The notes below the pieces were generated by a model that worked only from the letters and a program-made list of their open reading frames with translations, was not told the origin of the DNA and made no database searches. 12,494 bases of DNA from an uncultured Alphaproteobacteria bacterium (GTDB lineage Bacteria; Pseudomonadota; Alphaproteobacteria; Rickettsiales; UBA1997), in contig CAILUF010000080.1 of NCBI GenBank assembly GCA_903837365.1, positions 1-12,494 on the forward strand, given 5' to 3'. Each line of letters starts with the position of its first letter. Position 1 is the stretch's first letter. Both the position numbers and the translations under genes were made by a program. This document shows positions 7,146 through 12,494 of this stretch, in pieces.

Positions 7146-8267
7146 ATGCCAAATCCATTTGTAATTAATAAATTAATTTTACAAAATTTTCGTAATTTTG
7201 AAAATCAAAAATTTATTTTCGATAGTCAGCAAATTTTTCTTAGTGGTAAAAATGGCAGTGGCAAAAGCAATATCTTGGAAAGCCTTACCCTTCTTGGTCG
7301 AACTCCATCTTTACGCAATAGTGATTTCGATGAAATGTTGAAAGTTGATGCAGAGCAATTTAGTGTTTTTGGACAAGTAAATGGTCATGATTTTATTGAA
7401 AAAATTTCTGTAAATTTTGTTAAAAATCCAAAAAAGAAAAATTTAGAAATTAACGGTGAAGCCATAAACATCAAGCGTCAAGGCGATGTAAAAAATCATT
7501 TACCAAATTTTATTTTTTTAACTCCGCAACTCGAACAACTTTTTATTTCTGGCAAGGCTAATCGCCGAACTTACTTGGATCACATCGTTGCAGATATTGA
7601 CTTACTTCATCAAAATCGTCTTAATGTTTATCAAAAATTACTACGTGAAAGATTGTTAATTTTACAAAAATATCAACAACAATCTAGTTCAAAAAAATGG
7701 CTAGAAACCATTGAAACCAAAATCGTCGAAACTGGCATAGCTATTGGCTCAGCACGGATTGAAGCAATCGAATTTTTCAACAAAGCGATCAAATCTTTTG
7801 ATTCGAATTTCCCGCAAACTACTTTGCAAATAATTGGCGATGTTGAACAAGCTATTAACAAACAAAGTTCATTGCAAATTGAAAGTTTATATCACGAAAA
7901 ATTGCAAAATAATCGCCAAGCTGATTTAGAAAATTTTAAAACTAATTTCGGTATTCATCGCAGTGATTTTGACGCGATTTTTTGCGCCAAAAATCTCTCG
8001 GCAATTTTGTCATCAACTGGCGAACAAAAAGCAATTATGATCGCCATTACTCTAGCTCGCGCCAAAATCTGTTCGCAATATCGCAATCAAACTACCATCC
8101 TAATTTTTGATGAAATAGTTTCGCATCTTGACGATAAAAGAAAAATCGATTTACTTAGCGAAATTAGCGCGACTAATCTCCAAAGTTTTTTTAGTGCCAC
8201 TAATTTTGAGCTTGTGCCTTTTGAATTAAGAAGCAAAATATCCGAAATAAGAGTTGATAAATTTTAA
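7146..8267 (+). CDS. recF: DNA replication and repair protein RecF
   Basis: RecF is an SMC-like ATPase that works with RecO and RecR to load RecA at gapped DNA and stalled forks. The 373-residue product opens with INKLILQNFRNF (7-18), the usual RecF beginning. Walker A GKNGSGKS is at 34-41, the ABC signature SSTGEQK at 289-295, and Walker B ends in D322-E323, followed by SHLDDKRK. All ATPase motifs are intact. I chose the ATG at 7146 because it places the conserved start close to the N-terminus and fits a nearby promoter. An in-frame TTG at 7131 would add five residues (MQNAI) and cannot be excluded. The PanE-like gene follows after 21 nt, so the two are probably co-transcribed. Confidence 0.96.
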   Translation: MPNPFVINKLILQNFRNFENQKFIFDSQQIFLSGKNGSGKSNILESLTLLGRTPSLRNSDFDEMLKVDAEQFSVFGQVNGHDFIEKISVNFVKNPKKKNLEINGEAINIKRQGDVKNHLPNFIFLTPQLEQLFISGKANRRTYLDHIVADIDLLHQNRLNVYQKLLRERLLILQKYQQQSSSKKWLETIETKIVETGIAIGSARIEAIEFFNKAIKSFDSNFPQTTLQIIGDVEQAINKQSSLQIESLYHEKLQNNRQADLENFKTNFGIHRSDFDAIFCAKNLSAILSSTGEQKAIMIAITLARAKICSQYRNQTTILIFDEIVSHLDDKRKIDLLSEISATNLQSFFSATNFELVPFELRSKISEIRVDKF

Positions 8268-8288
8268 AATTATACCAAATTAACTTTC

Positions 8289-9191
8289 ATGAGTAAAAAT
8301 ATTTTAGTGATTGGCAGTGGAGCTATAGCTTCATTTTACAGCGCATTTCTTGCCAAAAAAACTCAGATTACCATGCTGTGCAGAAGCGATTATGATGTGG
8401 TAAAAACCAATGGCATCAAGATTGAAAGCCCTATTGAAAATTTACATTTTTATCCGCAAGTAATCAATAATTTAAATCAATATCGCCATCAAGCTGATTA
8501 TTTAATAATTGCTACCAAAGCCCTTGCGCAAATTGATTTAATCGCAATGATCAATCAACTCAATTACCTTCCGCGCAATTTAGTTTTAATTCAAAACGGC
8601 ATTCACATAGAAAAAAAACTTTATGAAAATTTCCCCAAAATTAATTTGATTAGCGTTTTAGCCTTTGTTGCTGTAAGTAGAATTTCTAGTGGCATTATTA
8701 AACATTTTGATTATGGTAAATTAATTATCGGCAATTATCCAAATAAAATTAATCAAGATTGTCAGCAATTAATCGATTTATTTCGCGATTGTAATGTTGA
8801 AATTGAAGCTAGCGAAAATATTGTTGAGGAGCGTTGGAAGAAATTAATTTGGAATGGCGCATTTAATCCCGTATCAGTATTGGGTGGCGGTTGCGACACT
8901 AAAAAATTATTAGACAATCCTTTTTGCAAAGATTTGTTGCAAAAAATTATGAAGGAAATTATAGCTTTAGCTCGTCTTGACGGTTTTAATTTAGATGATA
9001 ATTTAATTGATAAAAATTTTGAGTTAACTTATAAAATGAAACCTTATAAAACAAGTATGCTCCTTGATTTTGAAGCAAAAAGACCGATGGAAATTGAAGC
9101 AATTCTTGGCAATGCCATAAGTTTTGCACAAAGTAAATCGGTTACAACTCCATATTTATCAACGCTTTATGCTCTACTCTCTTGTTATTAA
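8289..9191 (+). CDS. panE: Ketopantoate reductase family protein (PanE/ApbA-like)
   Basis: The 300-residue product belongs to the PanE/ApbA family, which reduces 2-dehydropantoate to pantoate with NADPH in pantothenate and coenzyme A synthesis. The Rossmann start is ILVIGSGAIASFY (4-16); the third glycine of the usual GxGxxG is alanine (A13). Residues matching the E. coli active site are present: N103 in IQNGI, catalytic K185 and N189 in WKKLIWN, S256 in TSMLLD, and E268 in RPMEIEA. The enzyme is therefore probably active. No other pantothenate gene is visible here, so the true substrate may be another 2-oxoacid. It lies 21 nt after recF, and its last 23 nt overlap the next gene in another frame. 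Family confidence is high; substrate confidence is moderate. Confidence 0.85.
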   Translation: MSKNILVIGSGAIASFYSAFLAKKTQITMLCRSDYDVVKTNGIKIESPIENLHFYPQVINNLNQYRHQADYLIIATKALAQIDLIAMINQLNYLPRNLVLIQNGIHIEKKLYENFPKINLISVLAFVAVSRISSGIIKHFDYGKLIIGNYPNKINQDCQQLIDLFRDCNVEIEASENIVEERWKKLIWNGAFNPVSVLGGGCDTKKLLDNPFCKDLLQKIMKEIIALARLDGFNLDDNLIDKNFELTYKMKPYKTSMLLDFEAKRPMEIEAILGNAISFAQSKSVTTPYLSTLYALLSCY

Positions 9192-10755
9192 AAAAAGATT
9201 ATTTCTTGACATTGCCTTTATTACAATTCTGGCAATTCTGACAATTATCGCTTTTAAATCGTCAGCGCAAGAAACAATTCCAGCAAATATTAACGCCATC
9301 GAATCTCAAGGCGCAACCTTACCAAGCAAGCCTTTACAAAAAAATCGCACTGCCAGTCCAATTTTAAAAACAACCAATAAAAATTCTTCAAAATCAATTA
9401 ACACCTCGATTACTTCGCCAACAAATCCTGCGCCAATAAAAACAAATTCTAATTCAACAAGCGCAAGCTCTGGCAATCCTCAACCTTCATCACCATCGCC
9501 AATCAAAGAAAATGTAAATTCAAGTCCCGTAAATAATTCATCTTCAAGCCCTATAATCAAAAACGAAAATAATAAAAGTAATTCGCCAACTCCATCATTA
9601 AATTCATCATCAACAACTTCTTCAACAACCTCATCAACAACTTCATCAACAACCTCATCAACAACTTCTTCATCGCCAACCTCTAAAGATCAAGCGACTC
9701 CAGTAATTGAAAATAAAAATCCAGCCAATAAAAATAACATCGCCGATAAACCGATAATTTCTTCGGATGATAAAAATTTAAATCAACCAATAATTCCCCA
9801 AGAAATCAATACCGCTCTCAACAAAAAAACTCCGAAAAAATTATATAAAAAACCAGTTAAGAAAATTAAAAAAATAAAGAAACCAAAAAAGGTTCCAATT
9901 GCTAAAATCATTGCACCAGAAGCTGAAAATAAAAAATTTATTACTGAAAATGGACGCAGAATTAGTTCCGATTATTTTTTACAAATTATTCCTAAAAAAA
10001 GTTGCGACAATCTTACCAATACCGAATGTTTTCGCAGGGATCGTAAAAGTGAAGAACCTTATTTTCACCGCACAGTTGTAAGTATTTTCAACAATAGAAT
10101 TGTTGCCGAACAATATTTCACAACAACCAATGTTAATAAAAAGATTTTCTTAAAAGTTAATAATGGTAATTATCAATTAACAACAACTAATGATAATTTA
10201 ATTTCCTTCACAGTTGAAGATGGAAACGTTAAAGATCTAAATTTATTTTCTGGAAATATTTCACGCGAAACCCTTGCTCCTTCTAAATGCGTTCTTGCTG
10301 AAAAAAATTACGGATTTTTCTTAGCTCACAACAAACAACCAAAAATCAGTGAAACAAATTATTTTGCTAATAAAAATAATTTTGAAGGAGTTAGAAATTT
10401 AGTCATTTTTAGCAATATCGAAAATATTGACAATCTAACGCTTCAGGATCTTATGGCTGTTGAGGTCAAAGCATATAACAATATCGCGCCAATTGAAAAT
10501 TTGAATTTATGCAAAAGAGCCAAAAGCGATATTTTGGAAGTGCGCGAAATCAGTAAAGCTGAATGTCGTAAACGTCAGGAATGTTTAATTTTGCTGAATA
10601 GTAATCCAGATTTTCCAAATAAGATTATTGACGAATCCTGCTTAGGTTATTTCGACAGTCAACGCCAAGATTACGTTTCATGTTCTAATCAAGATGATTG
10701 CAATGACTTCGCAGTTATCAAGGATTGTGAAGTTAAATTAATGGCTGGAGAATAA
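9169..10755 (+). CDS. Unrecognised exported protein: Ser/Thr-rich linker, Lys/Pro stretch, ten-Cys C-terminal domain
   Basis: I do not recognise this 528-residue protein. A basic start (KKR at 8-10) and hydrophobic segment 11-29 lead to SSA|QE, a plausible signal peptidase I site after A33; an uncleaved anchor is also possible. Residues about 36-217 are low complexity, rich in Ser, Thr, Asn and Pro, with five SSTT units at 147-166. Residues 219-246 hold pairs of lysines alternating with Pro, Ile and Val, strongly basic. The remainder (about 247-528) looks like a folded domain and holds all ten cysteines of the protein; an even number confined to one domain suggests disulfides outside the cytoplasm. 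The ATG at 9169 overlaps the end of panE by 23 nt; an in-frame TTG at 9124 would add 15 residues before the signal and is less likely. Possible roles are envelope spanning, wall attachment or secretion; none is shown. Confidence 0.75.
   Translation: MLYSLVIKKRLFLDIAFITILAILTIIAFKSSAQETIPANINAIESQGATLPSKPLQKNRTASPILKTTNKNSSKSINTSITSPTNPAPIKTNSNSTSASSGNPQPSSPSPIKENVNSSPVNNSSSSPIIKNENNKSNSPTPSLNSSSTTSSTTSSTTSSTTSSTTSSSPTSKDQATPVIENKNPANKNNIADKPIISSDDKNLNQPIIPQEINTALNKKTPKKLYKKPVKKIKKIKKPKKVPIAKIIAPEAENKKFITENGRRISSDYFLQIIPKKSCDNLTNTECFRRDRKSEEPYFHRTVVSIFNNRIVAEQYFTTTNVNKKIFLKVNNGNYQLTTTNDNLISFTVEDGNVKDLNLFSGNISRETLAPSKCVLAEKNYGFFLAHNKQPKISETNYFANKNNFEGVRNLVIFSNIENIDNLTLQDLMAVEVKAYNNIAPIENLNLCKRAKSDILEVREISKAECRKRQECLILLNSNPDFPNKIIDESCLGYFDSQRQDYVSCSNQDDCNDFAVIKDCEVKLMAGE
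9607..9666 (+). repeat. Five 12-bp units encoding (SSTT)5
   Basis: The unit is TC(A/T)-TCA-ACA-AC(T/C), repeated five times inside the exported protein gene. The last base alternates T, C, T, C, T, so the array is close to a 24-bp higher-order repeat. A sixth partial unit (TCT-TCA) follows. The 12-bp unit keeps the frame, so slippage would change linker length without breaking the gene. Confidence 0.88.
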
Positions 10756-11110
10756 GCCTACTTAAAGCAAATTTGACTAAAATTTTTAATCGTTTTCTTG
10801 CAAGTAATTCACCAAATTTCAAGTGCAGTTTTGCAGTCATCATTTTGATTTTTTCTTAACAAAAAATACCTTCAACTTGCAGACTTAAAATTTTAAATTC
10901 ATCTTTTTCGTAAATCTCTCCAAGCATCCACGATTTTCTAAAGGCAATTCAAAATTCGCTAATTATCTAAAATAAAATTTCAAGAAAAATTTCTACTTTA
11001 AAAAAAAATATTTTTTTTGTTGACATTTGAAGCAGTTGTAAAATAATTAAAGCTAAGAAAAAATAAGTTTTTTATTTACTACCAATAAAACCTAAATCAA
11101 AGTTAAAAAT
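10756..11110. other. 355-nt spacer without a supported gene
   Basis: This stretch separates the exported protein gene from the two-helix protein gene. The left two thirds contain only short open frames on the minus strand (36 codons at 10733-10843, 23 codons at 10856-10927), which I do not accept as genes. An 8-bp palindrome CTTGCAAG lies at 10797-10804. No tRNA-like or terminator-like structure is clear. The right end holds the promoter described at 11020-11047. Confidence 0.6.
11020..11047 (+). promoter_or_regulatory. Promoter for the two-helix membrane protein gene
   Basis: A perfect -35 hexamer TTGACA (11020-11025) is followed after 16 nt by AATAAT (11042-11047), 5 of 6 matches to TATAAT. 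Transcription would start near 11054, giving a leader of about 57 nt before the ATG at 11111. This is the best sigma-70-type promoter match I found in the window. Confidence 0.5.
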
Positions 11111-11695
11111 ATGCACAATTTAAAAATAAATAATTTTCTTGATAAAACTTTTGGCAAGATAAGTGAATCTAGGTCAGAGTCGATTAATATTAGCGAAGAT
11201 TCTTCGAAAATTAACTCGCAAAATACCGAAAAAACTTTCAAAATTTTGCAATTATCTCTTAAGACAATTTGTCTATTAGCTTTTATTCCATATGCTTTGC
11301 TTGGAATGTTTTACATCAACAAAAGTTTTATTTTTATACCTTGCTTAGTAATGGCTTTAACGACTGTTTTATTGGCAATGTTTTCAGCAGTAAAAATCCA
11401 AATCTTACAAGAAAATCTTCAAAATAAAATCGCCAATATCGCTAATAGTTTCAAAGATTTTATTAATCAAAATCACAAAAATATTGCCGATCTCAAGGGC
11501 ATTGAAATCCTCGAGCAATCAATCAAAACTCAGGATGATGATCATTTTCTTTCTGCAGATTTTATTGCTGATTCTCTAATCAAAGGCAGTGCAAAAATTA
11601 ACAATTCGCCAAGCAATAATAATTCACTTGCTGACAATTTTAATTTCAAAAATATTGATAACTCTACGAAAGAAAATTCTGAGCTCAAGGTTTAA
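11111..11695 (+). CDS. Unrecognised small membrane protein with two adjacent helices
   Basis: I do not recognise this 194-residue protein. Residues 1-44 are polar and Ser-rich, with an acidic patch around 19-31. Two hydrophobic helices follow, about 50-69 and 73-94, joined by a very short turn (NKS), so both ends probably face the same side. Immediately after helix 2, residues 95-123 (KIQILQENLQNKIANIANSF and on) look like an amphipathic or coiled-coil helix. The C-terminal part is polar and very rich in Asn and Ser (about 159-190). No signal peptide or catalytic motif is visible. It is a single gene with its own promoter, convergent with xth across 42 nt. It could be a host-interface membrane protein or a lineage-specific envelope protein; nothing here decides. 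Confidence 0.72.
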   Translation: MHNLKINNFLDKTFGKISESRSESINISEDSSKINSQNTEKTFKILQLSLKTICLLAFIPYALLGMFYINKSFIFIPCLVMALTTVLLAMFSAVKIQILQENLQNKIANIANSFKDFINQNHKNIADLKGIEILEQSIKTQDDDHFLSADFIADSLIKGSAKINNSPSNNNSLADNFNFKNIDNSTKENSELKV

Positions 11696-11737
11696 AGCAT
11701 TCCAGATTGTTAGATATTAGCTATACGATTTCCACTT

Positions 11738-12494
11738 TTAAATCTCAATCTTAACGCTTACAGGACAATGATCGGAAGCCTTTTCTTGATCCCTCACGCC
11801 TTCATTTTCTATATCGGCTTTGATTAAAGAATCGGCACCCAAAGGCGAAAGCAAAAGATAATCAATTCTTGCGCCATTATTTTTTTCATAAGAATTTCCT
11901 CGATAATCCCACCAAGAAAATTCTTTGTCATTGACGTTGCAAGCGCGATAGGAATCTATCAAACCAAGATTAATTAAACTGCGCATTTTCGAACGCTCAA
12001 GCGGATGAAATAGCAATTTATTCTCGTAAATTTGCGCATCAAAAATATCGAGGTCATTAAGCGCAACATTAAAATCACCAGCGAAAATTTGAATTTCGTT
12101 GTAATTTAAAACTTCTTGAAAATGATTTTTTAAGCGATCAAAAAATTCAAGTTTGTATAAAAATTTTTTAGAATCTGCAAGATCCTCACCCTCGCCTAAC
12201 TCACCTCCGCCATTTGGCACGTAAATTGAGCTGACTCTAATGGCTTTATTTTTCAAGGAAATTACTGCCTCAATATAGCGAGCTTGCGAATCTTGCTCTT
12301 GATTTCGATCAAGCATTGGCAAGGTTTTAACCACATCTTCAATTTTATATTTTGATAAAATTGCCACTCCATTATAAGTTTTTTGTCCACTTACAACTGC
12401 GTTATATCCGGCATCGAGCAATTCTTCAAATGGAAAATTTTTTTCTTCACATTTTAATTCTTGCAAACAAACTATGTCGGGATTTGATTCTTTC
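11738..12494 (-). CDS. xth: Exodeoxyribonuclease III / AP endonuclease, cut by the window edge
   Basis: Xth cleaves DNA 5' to abasic sites and removes 3' blocking groups in base-excision repair, using one metal ion. The frame is open to the right edge, so the N-terminus is missing; 251 residues are visible. With about 15-25 residues added it would have normal family length. Visible family motifs are NPDIVCLQELK with the metal-binding Glu (codon 12458-12460), NGVAILSK, the IYVPNG tyrosine, AGDFNVAL with Asp (12074-12076) and Asn (12068-12070), GARIDYLLLSP, and SDHCPV near the end with catalytic His (11768-11770). A TTG at 12464-12466 could be mistaken for a start, but it is the Leu codon of the conserved CLQELK motif. 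A Gly/Glu-rich loop after IYVPNG is slightly longer than in E. coli. Confidence 0.95.
   Translation of the reverse strand, partial: KESNPDIVCLQELKCEEKNFPFEELLDAGYNAVVSGQKTYNGVAILSKYKIEDVVKTLPMLDRNQEQDSQARYIEAVISLKNKAIRVSSIYVPNGGGELGEGEDLADSKKFLYKLEFFDRLKNHFQEVLNYNEIQIFAGDFNVALNDLDIFDAQIYENKLLFHPLERSKMRSLINLGLIDSYRACNVNDKEFSWWDYRGNSYEKNNGARIDYLLLSPLGADSLIKADIENEGVRDQEKASDHCPVSVKIEI

Noticed and set aside
9124..9168. TTG start for the exported protein
   Set aside because: The ATG at 9169 puts the basic and hydrophobic signal segments at the N-terminus. The TTG would add 15 polar residues inside panE.
10733..10843. 36-codon minus-strand frame overlapping the end of the exported protein gene
   Set aside because: It is short, partly antisense to a longer gene and lacks any recognisable motif or start signal.
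11696..11737. Terminator between the convergent two-helix protein gene and xth
   Set aside because: I could not find a stem with a following T run in these 42 bases on either strand.
12464..12466. TTG as start of xth
   Set aside because: It is the Leu codon of the conserved CLQELK motif, and the same frame continues upstream to the window edge with family-typical residues (NPDIVC).
1..12494. CRISPR array, tRNA or rRNA genes, transposase, prophage or toxin-antitoxin pair
   Set aside because: No regularly spaced repeats, cloverleaf-like segment or recognisable protein of these classes was seen on either strand.

Overview
The window is AT-rich, with A/T-biased codons, almost pure A/T spacers, and no convincing Shine-Dalgarno sequence before any of the ten gene starts visible here. 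It carries a membrane-anchored CycM-type cytochrome c, HemJ, FtsH, DnaN, RecF and Xth. This set points to a reduced-genome alphaproteobacterium, most likely Rickettsiales or a similar host-associated group. That assignment is inference from gene content and composition; no phylogenetic marker was searched.

Layout. Positions 206-1680 (minus strand) hold prs followed 2 nt later by cycM, a tight two-gene unit. A 209-nt A/T spacer separates this divergently from a plus-strand unit at 1890-3699: hemJ and two consecutive D-Ala-D-Ala dipeptidase genes that overlap by 17 nt. ftsH (3812-5692) and dnaN (5830-6930) follow as single genes with their own leaders. After dnaN come a hairpin resembling an intrinsic terminator and an island of about 46% G+C that holds an antisense 49-codon open frame. 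Then comes recF (ATG at 7146), a PanE-family reductase 21 nt later, and an unrecognised exported protein whose start overlaps panE. A 355-nt spacer precedes a small two-helix membrane protein with the best promoter match in the window. The window ends inside a minus-strand exonuclease III gene cut by the right edge.

Functions. The recognisable genes are housekeeping: PRPP supply (Prs), electron transfer (CycM), haem synthesis (HemJ), D-Ala-D-Ala hydrolysis (two DdpX-like enzymes), membrane protein quality control (FtsH), replication clamp (DnaN), gap repair (RecF), ketopantoate-type reduction (PanE-like) and base-excision repair (Xth). No CRISPR array, transposase, phage gene, toxin-antitoxin pair or tRNA/rRNA gene was recognised.

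The least explained parts are the G+C-rich island between dnaN and recF, the secreted Ser/Thr/Lys-rich protein with a ten-cysteine C-terminal domain, the small two-helix protein, and the tandem DdpX pair. None proves a new system, but each can be tested.
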